DNA of 64,000 nt from Phytobacter palmae (GTDB lineage Bacteria > Pseudomonadota > Gammaproteobacteria > Enterobacterales > Enterobacteriaceae): positions 186,001-250,000 of the forward strand of contig FONB01000006.1 of NCBI GenBank assembly GCA_900112785.1, in the 5' to 3' direction. The notes under the pieces are model-generated. The model did not search any database. It was not told where the DNA came from and saw only the letters and a list, made by a program, of their open reading frames with translations. Shown piece by piece: positions 43,972 through 53,091 of the stretch. Positions within the stretch are counted from its first letter, which is position 1. Every line of letters begins with the position of its first letter. Made by a program: the position numbers and the translations under genes.

Positions 43972-46368
43972 TCAGGGTAAGGCATATGCCATTAATGCAT
44001 CTCCTGAGCGGGTACCCAGACCACCATGTCCACCGGCAGCAATAACCACATACTGTTTGCCATTATCGCCCTGATAAGTCATCGGCGTTGCCTGACCTCC
44101 CGCAGGAAGTCGCGCGCGCCAGAGTTCATTGCCCGTAGCTTCATCAAACGCACGCAGGTAATCATCCGCAGTGGCGCCGGTAAAAATCAGGCCACTTTGG
44201 GTAATGACATCTCCTCCCATCATAAAAATCCCGGTTGGCAGAGGCAGATTGGTATGGCTACCGAAAATGTTCATGTCCCGGGTGGTTCCTGCCGGACGCT
44301 CCCAGATAATCTTTTTGCTCACCAGGTCGATGGCGTAAATTTTCCCCCACGGCGGCGCGTTACAGGGGGCATCCAGCGCTCCAAGCCAGGGCTTAACGAT
44401 TGCCGCCCAGGGGGTGCCATATTGCGGCCCGACGGAAAACTCTTTCGGCTTGGGATAGGGTTTTCCGCTCCCCCAGCCGGCCCATTTCTGCATTAGTCCC
44501 TGCTTAACCGCCTCTTCGCTCTTCATGACCTGCATGGTGAACGGTATATAGCTGGTGTTGGCAATAAGCACGTGATGGCGCGGATCGACAGAGGCGCCGT
44601 ACCAGTCAATCACACCGTCAAATGCCGGATAGGCAATAGACGTGCCCTCAGCAGGCGGCGTGAATTTCCCCTGATAGCGATAACGGTGGAACTGGATGCG
44701 ACACCAGAGCTGATCAAACGGGGTGGCTCCCCACATATCGGTTTCGCGCAAATCAGGCGGTGAGAGATCCGGCATCCCCACGGAATCGGGTTGTGTTGAG
44801 GATAACCGCTCGCCTGGCAGCGAGGGATGCTGTGGAACGGGTTTCTCGTTAACCTGCGCCAGCGGTTTGCCCGTTCGTCGGTCGAGTAAGAATAACTGGC
44901 CCATTTTGGTAGTCTGCACCAGCGCGGGTATCGTTTCGCCGCCATCCCCTGGCAGGTCGATTAACGTTGGACCAACAGGCACGTCATAATCCCAGACATC
45001 ATGATGTACCGTCTGGTAATGCCAGCGCTCCTCACCGGTACGAATATCCAGCGCTACAATGGCGCTGGAGTAACGGTCGTCAAAGGGGCGTCGACCCGCA
45101 CCATAATAATCAGGCGTGGCATTGCCTAACGGAATATAAACCAATCCCAGCTGCGCATCTGCGGTATAGGTTCCCCAGCCGTTCGGGGTTCCGCGCGTAT
45201 AGTTCTCGCCGGGATTAAGCGGCGCCGTGGGTGGATTGCGCCCCATATCCCAGGCCCATGCCAGCTCACCGCTGTTAACATCATAGGCCCGTACAACGCC
45301 AGAGGGTTCACCGGTAGACTGGTTATCGTATATCCAGCCTCCCAGCACAATGCGCCCGTCCATTACCATCGGCTGTGAGGTGATGAAATGAAAACCAGGC
45401 GGCACCTCGCCCAGATGATCGGTCAGGCTGACAAAGCCATTATGACCGAAGTTGCCACAGGGTTTCCCCGTCTGCGCGTTAAGCGCCACCATCCGGGCAT
45501 CCGCCGTGGTGGTGATAATTTTTTGCGGGCAAATCGTATCCCCGCTATTTTCGCTCCACGCCACACCACGGCAGGCCAGATATTCATTTGCCGAGGTATC
45601 ATTCTGCGGGTCGAATTTCCACAACATCTTGCCTGTCGTGGCATTAAGGGCGATCACCTGGCGATGGGGGGTACAGATATACAGCGCATTGCCCACTTTG
45701 ACGGGCGTCACTTCAAGGTTAAATTCACGTCCGGCTTTATCCTCCCCTTTTTGCATAACGTCACCTGAGTCAAAGCGCCACGCCAGCTTCAGTTGCGCGA
45801 CATTCGCAGGTGTTATCTGGGTCAGCGGTGAATATCGCTGACCATCGGCAGTGCGACCGTAATATTTCCACTCGTTTTCGCCGTCCACGAGGGAGGGTGT
45901 TTTTTCTGTCGGGAATGACTGGTGATGGACAAATCGGGAATCTGAAATCTGCCAGCCGCTCCAGAAAACGCCGATAATAGCGACCACATAAACCAGGGCG
46001 ACGGCGCTACCGTTCCGTCTGGCCGGTGCAGCGAGCGTCAGGGGACGTATCACCCAAGGCATGCTTATCCATATACCCAAAACCGCAGGCACCAGTAAGC
46101 GAGGCATCAGTTGCCAGCCATCAAGACCGACTTCCCATAACGACCAGATTACACACAGGACAAACGTTAAAAGATAAATCCAGACCCCTGCCAGACGCCT
46201 GCGCCACAACAACACGCCACTGAACAAGAAACCGCAGCCAAAAAGCAGATATCCGGGCGAACCGCCAATTAAAGCCAGCCAGCCGCCGGGCAGCAAAAAT
46301 CCGAGTCCGAAAAGGATCACCACAACAGCAGTGACTCGCAGCCATAAAAGCGATGTTGATTGAGACAC
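43972..46368 (-). CDS. gcd: Gcd, membrane-bound PQQ-dependent glucose dehydrogenase
   Basis: A 798-residue quinoprotein that oxidises glucose to gluconolactone in the periplasm and reduces ubiquinone. About five hydrophobic helices occupy residues 1-145, then the eight-bladed PQQ propeller begins ('WKYYGRTADGQRYSPLTQITPANVAQLKLAWRFDSGD'). PQQ contacts include DVWDYDVPVGPTL and FGSHTNLPLPTG. The GTG at 46368 is preferred: AAGGGG lies six bases before it, and the length then agrees with E. coli Gcd (796). An in-frame GTG at 46392 lacks a ribosome site. No pqq genes are in the window, so cofactor must come from elsewhere in the genome or from the environment. Confidence 0.95.
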   Translation of the reverse strand: MSQSTSLLWLRVTAVVVILFGLGFLLPGGWLALIGGSPGYLLFGCGFLFSGVLLWRRRLAGVWIYLLTFVLCVIWSLWEVGLDGWQLMPRLLVPAVLGIWISMPWVIRPLTLAAPARRNGSAVALVYVVAIIGVFWSGWQISDSRFVHHQSFPTEKTPSLVDGENEWKYYGRTADGQRYSPLTQITPANVAQLKLAWRFDSGDVMQKGEDKAGREFNLEVTPVKVGNALYICTPHRQVIALNATTGKMLWKFDPQNDTSANEYLACRGVAWSENSGDTICPQKIITTTADARMVALNAQTGKPCGNFGHNGFVSLTDHLGEVPPGFHFITSQPMVMDGRIVLGGWIYDNQSTGEPSGVVRAYDVNSGELAWAWDMGRNPPTAPLNPGENYTRGTPNGWGTYTADAQLGLVYIPLGNATPDYYGAGRRPFDDRYSSAIVALDIRTGEERWHYQTVHHDVWDYDVPVGPTLIDLPGDGGETIPALVQTTKMGQLFLLDRRTGKPLAQVNEKPVPQHPSLPGERLSSTQPDSVGMPDLSPPDLRETDMWGATPFDQLWCRIQFHRYRYQGKFTPPAEGTSIAYPAFDGVIDWYGASVDPRHHVLIANTSYIPFTMQVMKSEEAVKQGLMQKWAGWGSGKPYPKPKEFSVGPQYGTPWAAIVKPWLGALDAPCNAPPWGKIYAIDLVSKKIIWERPAGTTRDMNIFGSHTNLPLPTGIFMMGGDVITQSGLIFTGATADDYLRAFDEATGNELWRARLPAGGQATPMTYQGDNGKQYVVIAAGGHGGLGTRSGDALMAYALP

Positions 46369-46543
46369 AGCCCACCCCTTTTGTAAATTCACGTCAATAA
46401 AGCTTAGGAAATTTCACCCAGGGCGTACTCAAAACCAGAATCGGGAGTATTTCGTTCATAAAACATCATTATTATCAGCAACATGCGACCGTAGTTTGTT
46501 CTTCATACCGCTTGTGCGGCCTGGAAGAACGGGCGGTTAAGGA

Positions 46544-46549
46544 CTATAC
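46544..46549 (+). promoter_or_regulatory. Candidate -10 box for the cation/proton antiporter
   Basis: CTATAC in GGACTATACCC, sigma-S-like, 42 bases before the antiporter ATG. A small CCGC/GCGG hairpin lies just upstream. No clear -35. Confidence 0.35.
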
Positions 46550-46591
46550 CCTTTCGATGAACAGGCGCTGTGCAGAGGATTGAGGAGATGT

Positions 46592-47914
46592 ATGGGATAC
46601 CTGGCGTGGACCGCAGCAACCGGTGTTTTATTACTTTTGATGTCGTTGTCTTATGGCTGGATTAGCCGCGTACCGGTACCGGTCTTTGGGCTGTATCTTA
46701 TCGTGGGTATTGGCTGCGGCCCGTGGGGTCTTGGCCTGATAAATCTGGATATCGTCGAACACGCATCCTTAACCAGCCGGATAACCGAAATTGCCATGGC
46801 GGCATCCCTGTTTATTACCGGCCTTAAAATCCGCCTTCCACTCAGTTCCCCTTACTGGAAGATGGGAATAGTGCTGGCCCTGCCCGGTATGTTATTAACC
46901 ATCGGGGGTATCATGGTTGTGGCCCATTTTCTGGCAGACCTCTCCTGGCCCCTCTCACTGGCGTTAGCGGCTATCCTGGCCCCGACAGACCCCGTGCTGG
47001 CAAGCCTGGTGGCAATCAACGACGCGCGCGATAATGATCGGCTGCGAATCGCTTTATCCAGCGAGGCCGGGCTGAACGATGGCACCGCCTTGCCGTTTCT
47101 GATGCTGGCGCTGATCTGGTATAAAGCAGGCGATACGATAAGCGGGGATGAATGGCTACGCTGGTTAAGTATTGATCTGGTCTGGGCGCTGGTTGGCGGG
47201 TTGCTGATTGGCTTTCTCCTGGGCCGGGTCATTGGCCTTGCAGCGACCCGTTCCCGCCATGCGCAAGGGGAAGTGGCCCCCAGCGACTTCATCGCCCTCT
47301 CCCTCATCTGTCTGAGCTTTTCCCTGGCCATGGCGGTGAGCGCTTCCGGTTTTCTGGCGGCCTTTGCCGCAGGTGTCGGCTTGCGTAGTGCGGAAGTGAG
47401 CGTACAGAAGCGTCACTCTGAGGAGGAAGACGATGATTTGCCTGCTGAAATGCAGGTCAATCCCCATACCCGACATGCGCTTGAAGAGCGTAACCCGATA
47501 AAGCAAGTCGGTCTGGTTATCGGCGATGCCTTGTCTTTTGGGGATACGGTGGAGCGTTTGCTGGCAGCCACGCTGGTCACCGTGCTGGGGGTGACTTTCG
47601 CATTGCACTGGGACGCGACCGCCCTGATGCTGGCATTCATTATTTTTGTTGTCATCCGGCCGCTGGCGGTGTTGATCCTGACATGGCGTACTAAAGAGTC
47701 ACTGTTTCACCGGATTAGCCTCGGATGGCTCGGCATCCGTGGTATCGGTAGCCTCAACTATATCGCTTATGCCTGGGTTAATGGCCTGGCGGGAAGCGAT
47801 GCCAACAGGATGGCGGATATTGCCATCACGGTTGTGACCCTCAGCGTATTCGTCCATGGTATTTCGGTCACGCCTTTATTGACGCTTCGCCAGAAGCGTG
47901 AAGAGAACCAGTAA
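46592..47914 (+). CDS. CPA1-family Na+(K+)/H+ antiporter
   Basis: A 440-residue inner-membrane antiporter with about twelve hydrophobic segments. Family marks: LAPTDPVLASLVA (about 134-146) with the ion-binding Asp, and SSEAGLNDGTALPFLM (about 155-170) with the ND pair of CPA1 exchangers. A charged, acidic cytoplasmic loop (EEEDDDLPAEM) lies near 275-285. It moves Na+ or K+ out in exchange for protons. The ATG at 46592 follows GAGGAG; the longer frame begins at a TTG without ribosome site. It is a single-gene unit and divergent from gcd. Confidence 0.9.
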   Translation: MGYLAWTAATGVLLLLMSLSYGWISRVPVPVFGLYLIVGIGCGPWGLGLINLDIVEHASLTSRITEIAMAASLFITGLKIRLPLSSPYWKMGIVLALPGMLLTIGGIMVVAHFLADLSWPLSLALAAILAPTDPVLASLVAINDARDNDRLRIALSSEAGLNDGTALPFLMLALIWYKAGDTISGDEWLRWLSIDLVWALVGGLLIGFLLGRVIGLAATRSRHAQGEVAPSDFIALSLICLSFSLAMAVSASGFLAAFAAGVGLRSAEVSVQKRHSEEEDDDLPAEMQVNPHTRHALEERNPIKQVGLVIGDALSFGDTVERLLAATLVTVLGVTFALHWDATALMLAFIIFVVIRPLAVLILTWRTKESLFHRISLGWLGIRGIGSLNYIAYAWVNGLAGSDANRMADIAITVVTLSVFVHGISVTPLLTLRQKREENQ

Positions 47915-48051
47915 GGCCGCTTTTCTTTGTCGTTATACCCGCTTTGCGCCGGGTAGCGATAATCTGGATTTGCTTATCAAACCCGGCTTCACGCCTGCTG
48001 TCACCGGAAGAGTCTCCACTTGCCTCTATACTTAGTGTCGGAGGTTTTTTG

Positions 48052-48249
48052 ATGAGAACGTTTTTTAAATCTTTATTTGCCAGCCCGGACGCCTTATTGC
48101 AGGTGATGAGCCATAGTGAAATTCAGGACGCCATAGAGGATGGCGAACGGATTGTTGTTGATGCGGATGGTAACACGTCGGTGAATATCCATTGCCAGAA
48201 GGTCCAGGATGATTTCAAACGGCATGTCGATGCCTTAAAGAGGGCTTAG
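48052..48249 (+). CDS. Small hypothetical protein, first gene of a two-gene unit
   Basis: A 65-residue protein not recognised. Sequence pattern: a basic start (RTFFKSLF), then an acidic middle (EIQDAIEDGERIVVDADGN) and a helical end (KVQDDFKRHVDALKRA). No membrane segment. The ATG at 48052 is preceded by GGAGG at seven bases. The next gene starts two bases after its stop, so the two are co-translated and should act together. Confidence 0.65.
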   Translation: MRTFFKSLFASPDALLQVMSHSEIQDAIEDGERIVVDADGNTSVNIHCQKVQDDFKRHVDALKRA

Positions 48250-48251
48250 GG

Positions 48252-49022
48252 ATGGGCACAGCGATTTTTATGGTACTGATGGTTTGTGGTTACTGGTATA
48301 GCTCGCACGATCTCTCAACCCGCTTCAAATTCAAACGCAGTTTTGGCTGGGATGTCTATTTTCTGGTCGCCCTTTATGGCTGCGTCTTTGTTTTACAGGG
48401 TATGCTGGCGACCGCCGTTTTATGGCTGGTATTGCTGGTAAGCTCACTCGTCACGAATGCCTTACCCGGTATCTTTGGCCCGGAGTATCACCACTGGCAT
48501 ATGACGTTTATGAACTGGACCTTTCTGGGCATCCAGGCACCGGTCGTCATTATGCTGGCCTTCGCCGTCGTTTTCTGTTTATGGCGTTCAAACTGGTCAC
48601 CCGCCGCGCGTCTTGACACCAGCGGGCGCAGAGAATTGTACAAGCATTTATCCCGCGCCAACGGGGTTGAGGGGCTGGTTTATCAGTGTATGGAGAAAGG
48701 CGATCTCGCCTGGATAACCCTGACGTCGCAACGTATCTATATTGGGATGATCCACACCGCCACCTTCGACAGTGGAGATGCCAATAACATTGTGCTGATA
48801 CCTATGCTGAGTGGCTATCGTGACCGCGAAACGCTGGATCTACACGTTGAGCACAACTACAGCGCATGGTACGCCGACCATGATATTGACGTGCGCGCGG
48901 CAGTAGATTTTCGCAAAGTCCTGCTGTTGTCGCAGGTGGAAAGCTTGTCGCTGTTCCACCCGGCGCAGGTGATGGCAATGGGCATCCACAAAAGTATGGA
49001 CACCCGGGCGCAACATTTATAG
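48252..49022 (+). CDS. Uncharacterised inner-membrane protein, second gene of the unit
   Basis: A 256-residue protein not recognised. Three hydrophobic segments at about 1-17, 33-65 and 92-113 are followed by a soluble C-terminal domain (about 115-256) with a beta-rich pattern: 'LVYQCMEKGDLAWITLTSQRIYIGMIHTATFDSGD', 'NIVLIPMLSGYRDRETLDLHVEHNY'. The last domain is likely cytoplasmic. It starts two bases after the 65-aa gene and overlaps the convergent antirepressor gene by six bases. A sensor or membrane-anchored binding domain is possible, but no function can be given. Confidence 0.7.
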   Translation: MGTAIFMVLMVCGYWYSSHDLSTRFKFKRSFGWDVYFLVALYGCVFVLQGMLATAVLWLVLLVSSLVTNALPGIFGPEYHHWHMTFMNWTFLGIQAPVVIMLAFAVVFCLWRSNWSPAARLDTSGRRELYKHLSRANGVEGLVYQCMEKGDLAWITLTSQRIYIGMIHTATFDSGDANNIVLIPMLSGYRDRETLDLHVEHNYSAWYADHDIDVRAAVDFRKVLLLSQVESLSLFHPAQVMAMGIHKSMDTRAQHL

Positions 49023-49766
49023 CCAGTTGCGACCGGGCGCGGAGGGTTCAGTACGTTCTGGCGGGCGCAGATCTATCTGACGTGACGCAAGATGCCCGGC
49101 CCACAGCCCGGCAATCCACTTCACTCCCCGCGCCGTGAAGCGCGCCTGTGACCAGGTGCGCTGATTTTCACCTACGCCATCATGCACCGTAAAATACCCT
49201 GCCTGGGTGTACTGTTTCGCCGGAAGTAATGTGCCGCTGACCCGCTGCATGATATTGCGCTCCAGCAAAAACTGACGAAACTCGGACTCTTTGGCCTTGA
49301 GCATTTTACAAAGCTGACGGAAACCCAGCGACTCATCAACGTTGACGAACCAGTCAAAAAACTCAGCCTTTGGCAGCGTCAGCGCGAGCTGCGCTTCTGC
49401 CTGCTGACGCTTTTCGTACTGTTCGGCCCAGGCATGGGCCGCCGCCGCAGGGTTGGTGAAGTCCGGCAGGTTCAGGGTCCGCTCACGCTCTTGCCACTTA
49501 TCCAGGAGATCGGCAGTAAAACCGGGCGAAATGCGCGCAACGGTCAACACTGAATCCCGCTTGTTGAGCAGGAACTCCTGACGCATTTCCCCTTCTCGCT
49601 CATAGAGCTGCGTCTGTACCGGCTGCGACAGGCGCTGAGTTGTCTCAAGGCTTTTGACCATGCGTTTGATTTCATTGTGGGCTATCCCTGTCAGCTTTGC
49701 GATTTCACGGCTGCTCATCACTGGCGACCGATCGTTCAAATTGAGAGTATCCAAAGGAATCACCAT
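49017..49766 (-). CDS. Orphan phage-type antirepressor (Rha-like N-terminus, KilAC C-terminus)
   Basis: A 249-residue protein. The N-terminal part (about 8-95) has the Rha-type pattern PVMSSREIAKLTGIAHNEIKR, then 'REGEMRQEFLLNKRDSVLTV'. The C-terminal part (about 130-249) fits the KilAC/ANT domain: 'KAEFFDWFVNVDESLGFRQLCKMLKAKESEFRQFLLERNIM' and 'ARFTARGVKWIAGLW'. Such proteins switch prophages by displacing repressors. No other phage gene is nearby, so this is an isolated or captured regulator. A LexA-like box lies 56 bp before the start. The ATG at 49766 is favoured over a GTG four codons upstream. Confidence 0.8.
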   Translation of the reverse strand: MVIPLDTLNLNDRSPVMSSREIAKLTGIAHNEIKRMVKSLETTQRLSQPVQTQLYEREGEMRQEFLLNKRDSVLTVARISPGFTADLLDKWQERERTLNLPDFTNPAAAAHAWAEQYEKRQQAEAQLALTLPKAEFFDWFVNVDESLGFRQLCKMLKAKESEFRQFLLERNIMQRVSGTLLPAKQYTQAGYFTVHDGVGENQRTWSQARFTARGVKWIAGLWAGHLASRQIDLRPPERTEPSAPGRNWL

Positions 49767-49808
49767 AGCGTTCACCACTTATGCTAAAAACCACCAACTT
49801 GCAGAATT

Positions 49809-49814
49809 AGTATA
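49809..49814 (-). promoter_or_regulatory. Candidate -10 box of the antirepressor gene
   Basis: TATACT on the minus strand at 49809-49814, preceded by TTG. The LexA-like box overlaps the matching -35 and spacer, the usual place for repression. Confidence 0.4.
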
Positions 49815-49819
49815 CAATT

Positions 49820-49839
49820 ACCTGGTTAAATATCCAGTA
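49820..49839. promoter_or_regulatory. LexA-like box upstream of the antirepressor gene
   Basis: Plus strand ACCTGGTTAAATATCCAGTA; core CTG-N10-CAG at 49822-49837, with the outer TA on both sides (TAC CTG ... CAG TA, one extra base on the left arm). The E. coli SOS box is TACTG(TA)5CAGTA. It is AT-rich in the middle, as expected. Confidence 0.5.
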
Positions 49840-49862
49840 TAATTTTTAAGCGCGGCGGCAAG

Positions 49863-49979
49863 TCAGAAATAATGCAGTGTGTCGGCGATCCAGTCCGCAA
49901 AGGCGCGGACGGCGGGATAGAGTGGAGGCAAAGGGTGCCAGGAGAGAGACGCCACAAACAGGGTTGCCATACCGGGTAT
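49863..49979 (-). pseudogene. C-terminal remnant of a LysR regulator
   Basis: The minus strand reads GMATLFVASLSW, then PPLYPAVRAFADWI and a TGA stop (49863-49865). This is the typical end of a GcvA- or AaeR-type LysR effector domain. An in-frame TGA lies directly upstream and no N-terminal part follows, so only about 38 codons survive. It is flanked by the antirepressor gene and a PanE-family gene; the region 49980-50181 holds no other recognisable gene. Confidence 0.5.
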
Positions 49980-50181
49980 GGTTCACTTATGGGAGGGGGT
50001 GCGGCGGCGCATTAACCCCAATGCCGAAACGCCTGAAGACGGTGACAACGTCACCCGCATCTCCTTTGCCAGATAGTGTCGCCCTGCCAACAGGTACATC
50101 GCAAGCCGTCTTAGGTAAAGACGGCTTAAAGCCATCGGTGTCCAGTTGCTGTAAGCGTCAGTAGGTAGCCCGAAGGGTGCG

Positions 50182-51072
50182 TCAACCCGGCCCTTCGCTG
50201 CCGGCTGCCAGCAGTGGAACCAGCACATCGCTGATGGGAACAGGAATACCGTGGCGGTGGCCGTAGCGCTGTATAACACCGTTGCGAATATCCCACTCCA
50301 TTGGCCGGTTAGCCTGACGGTCAGCGAGGATTGATGTACCTAAATCAGCTGGCGCACGCTGAAAACCCGCCACGATTTCCTGCGCAACGTCGTCGTTCAG
50401 TTCCGCCCCCTCAGCCCGCGCAACGGTAAGACACTCACGCAGATAGGCCAGCGTCAGCTCGCTGATATCTTCACGGGAGAACATTCCGGCACGGCGATTG
50501 GCAAGTACCATCAGGCCAGCGGCTGCATTTTGCAGCAGCTTACGCCAGGCGACAGAAGGGAAATCTGCCGACAGTTCAACCGCACAGCGCGTGCCATGCA
50601 AGGCATCAACGACTCGTTTTGCCTGCGGGACATCCGGCAGCGTCAGTCGCGGACTGGCACGCAGCCAGACGGAGGCATCCGGCTCACGCTGGGCCGGAAA
50701 CCAGACCACCGACGGCAGTACCGTTGCGCCATTGACCCAGGGTTCAAGCTGGGCTTTTTGCTCCACGCCGTTTTGCAGCGCGCAGACTACCGTGTCTCTG
50801 TCACACAATGCGCTCAGCCAGCCCGCGCTGTCGGCATTCTGAGTTGTTTTCACCGCCACAAAAACCAGACTGACGGGATGTTTGATCTTCGCCGGCTCGG
50901 TTAATACCGGCCCCGGCACCACAATTTCGCCCTCATCGTGACGTAACACTAACGCCGGATGAGCCGTACGTCCGCAAAGCAGCGGCGCGCGGCCCGCCTC
51001 ATACAGCACGGCGGCAATGGTTGTACCGATCGCGCCGGGTCCAATTAGCGCGATGGTCGGATTTTCTGACAT
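50182..51072 (-). CDS. PanE/ApbA-family ketopantoate reductase-like oxidoreductase
   Basis: A 296-residue protein with an N-terminal Rossmann motif IALIGPGAIGTTIA (about 7-20), the family segment VFVAVKTTQNAD and the catalytic Lys in WRKLLQNAAAGLM at about 172. It reduces a 2-oxo acid such as 2-dehydropantoate with NADPH. It is clearly not the orthologue of E. coli PanE; the true substrate may be another branched oxo acid. The ATG at 51072 has CAGGAG eight bases before it. It follows the DMT transporter by 20 bp in the same direction, so the two may form a pair. Confidence 0.85.
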   Translation of the reverse strand: MSENPTIALIGPGAIGTTIAAVLYEAGRAPLLCGRTAHPALVLRHDEGEIVVPGPVLTEPAKIKHPVSLVFVAVKTTQNADSAGWLSALCDRDTVVCALQNGVEQKAQLEPWVNGATVLPSVVWFPAQREPDASVWLRASPRLTLPDVPQAKRVVDALHGTRCAVELSADFPSVAWRKLLQNAAAGLMVLANRRAGMFSREDISELTLAYLRECLTVARAEGAELNDDVAQEIVAGFQRAPADLGTSILADRQANRPMEWDIRNGVIQRYGHRHGIPVPISDVLVPLLAAGSEGPG

Positions 51073-51092
51073 CGTTGGTTCTCCTGATTCAC

Positions 51093-51920
51093 TTAGCCCA
51101 TGATCAGTGTGCCGGTAACAATCACCGCGCACGCCAGTAATTTTCTAAAGGTCAACGCTTCGCCGAAAAACAGATAACCGAGCACCGCCACAAACAGCAC
51201 GCTGGTTTCGCGCAGCGCAGAGACGGCGCCCATTGGTGCTGCGTCCATGGCGAAAATAATGATGCCATATGCCAGTAGCGACACCAGCCCACCCGCCGCC
51301 GCACTCAGTAAACCCGGCCGCCAGCGAAGCAAACTTTTGCTGTCGCGCAGGCTGATATAAAGCGCAGGCATCAGTCCCCCCCAGAGCATGCTCATCCATA
51401 CGGTATAAGAGAGCGCATTACCGGAAAGGCGTACCCCTATTCCATCCGCCACGCTGTAAGCGGCGATAAAAGCTCCGGTCGCCAGGGCCTGTTTTACTCC
51501 CGGCATTGCCAGCCGACGGGTTCTGAATGCCAGCATCAGGATCCCGGACGAAACAAGCACGATGCCGCCAAGCGTATGCAGGGCGATTTTTTCCCCGGCG
51601 AAAAGCGCCGCCGCGCAGGTTATCAGAAGTGGCGAAGACCCTCGTGCAACCGGGTAGGTTTGACTAAGCTCTCCACTCTGGTAACTGCGTACCAGACACC
51701 AGTTATAGCCCACATGCAACAGGGCGGATAGCAGCGCATATTTCCAGCTTGCGCGAGCAGGTAGCGGCAGAAACAGCGCAACGACGGCGCTTGTCACGGC
51801 AATCGCAACGCACATGATGGTCATCGACCATAACCTGTCAGTGCCTCCATGTAAGAGTGCATTCCAGGTGGCATGCAGCAAGGCTGCAAACAGGGTCAGT
51901 GAAATAATGGTTACAGGCAT
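51093..51920 (-). CDS. DMT-superfamily (EamA) transporter
   Basis: A 275-residue inner-membrane protein with about ten hydrophobic segments in two EamA repeats (about 1-130 and 140-275). Visible patterns: LLHATWNALLHGG at the start, SYQSGELSQTYPVARGSSPLL in the first repeat and ETSVLFVAVLGYLFFGEALTFRK in the second. Members export amino acids, metabolites or drugs. It lies between a GcvA-like LysR gene and a PanE-like reductase, all on the minus strand; the exported compound might be linked to oxo-acid metabolism, which is a guess. Confidence 0.88.
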   Translation of the reverse strand: MPVTIISLTLFAALLHATWNALLHGGTDRLWSMTIMCVAIAVTSAVVALFLPLPARASWKYALLSALLHVGYNWCLVRSYQSGELSQTYPVARGSSPLLITCAAALFAGEKIALHTLGGIVLVSSGILMLAFRTRRLAMPGVKQALATGAFIAAYSVADGIGVRLSGNALSYTVWMSMLWGGLMPALYISLRDSKSLLRWRPGLLSAAAGGLVSLLAYGIIIFAMDAAPMGAVSALRETSVLFVAVLGYLFFGEALTFRKLLACAVIVTGTLIMG

Positions 51921-51995
51921 GCGCTGATGCTAAACAGCGCTTACCCTGTTGAACAGTGAAGAGTTATCATCCTGGCATGAACAAATGCTCATACT

Positions 51996-52901
51996 TTATC
52001 GATAATGCCGCTGCGCCTGGAGAGACGCGTCCAGCAACCACTGGCGGAACTTGATAATGTGCGCCTGCGTCTCGATCCCCTGCGGGCAGACAAAATAGTA
52101 GGCCGCCGGTGAAGGAAAGCGGATGTCGAAAAGTCGAATCAGCGTCCCTTCGGCAATCTCTTTTTCTACATGTCCGCTGCGCGCCAGCGCAATTCCCTGT
52201 CCGAGAAGCGCGGCCTCAATCGTCATATTGGTATCCGCGAAGCGCACACTCTCATGCAGGACATTGATATTGACGCCGGTTTGCTCAAACCAGGCATCCC
52301 ATTTGGGTACCAGATCAGCACCGTCACGGGTCAATAGCGGGTAGCGCAACAGCTCAGCGGGTTCGGTGGGGGTGCCAAAACGTTGTAAAAGTGACGGACT
52401 GGCCACCGGAAATATCTGTTCGCGAAACAAAAATTCGGTAAAGAGCGCGGGATAGTTACCGTGGCCGAAACGAATGGCCACATCGGATTCGGTTCCCGCG
52501 AAATTAATGACTTTATCCGAACTGTCCAGCGAAACCAGAATCTCCGGATGTAACCGCGCCAGCGCTGGCAGACGGGGCAATAGCCATTTCAGGGCAAACG
52601 AATAGGTGGTATTTACACGCAACCGCACGCGGCCATTTTGCTCTCGCAAATCGGCAAGCGTGGTCTCCAGTTTGCTGAAAAATTCGCGCACCAGCGGCGC
52701 GAGCGCGGCGCCAGCAGGTGTCAGGCTCAGGGTTTTACCGCGCTGAAAAAGTTGCAGGCCCCACAGCTCCTCCAGGTTTTTTAGCTGATGACTGACGGCG
52801 CTTTGGGTAATGCACAACTCTTCGGCGGCAGAGGTAAAGGTGGCATGGCGCGTGGCGACTTCAAAGGCGCGCAGGGTGGCAGTCGGTGGCAGGTTACGCA
52901 T
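51996..52901 (-). CDS. LysR-family regulator, GcvA-like
   Basis: A 301-residue LysR regulator of the GcvA/AmpR group: 'LPPTATLRAFEVATRHATFTSAAEELCITQSAVSHQLKNLEE' as HTH region (about 4-45), an effector domain from about 93 with 'LPRLPALARLHPEILVSL' and 'AIRFGHGNYPALFTEFLF'. It is complete. It lies upstream of the DMT-transporter gene in the same direction, and may regulate that transporter and the PanE-like reductase. Confidence 0.88.
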   Translation of the reverse strand: MRNLPPTATLRAFEVATRHATFTSAAEELCITQSAVSHQLKNLEELWGLQLFQRGKTLSLTPAGAALAPLVREFFSKLETTLADLREQNGRVRLRVNTTYSFALKWLLPRLPALARLHPEILVSLDSSDKVINFAGTESDVAIRFGHGNYPALFTEFLFREQIFPVASPSLLQRFGTPTEPAELLRYPLLTRDGADLVPKWDAWFEQTGVNINVLHESVRFADTNMTIEAALLGQGIALARSGHVEKEIAEGTLIRLFDIRFPSPAAYYFVCPQGIETQAHIIKFRQWLLDASLQAQRHYR

Positions 52902-53091
52902 TCTCTTCGCCCTGTTAATGAGTGATTACTCATATCACCATAGCTGCGATCCTCTGTGCCAGTGAAATAACACCATCTGTCGGCATAATGAATTTCTTTT
53001 CAGGTTGCGGGCAGCAGATACGGCAAGCATGTTGTCCGACAACCGACTGTACGAGTCGATTGCCGATAAAAGAATGTGCCGCAGAAGACGT

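Noticed and set aside
49980-50181. Minus-strand frame reading MYLLAGRHYLAKEMRV near the LysR remnant
   Set aside because: No ribosome site at a fitting distance, no recognisable family and ends in non-coding sequence; treated as intergenic.
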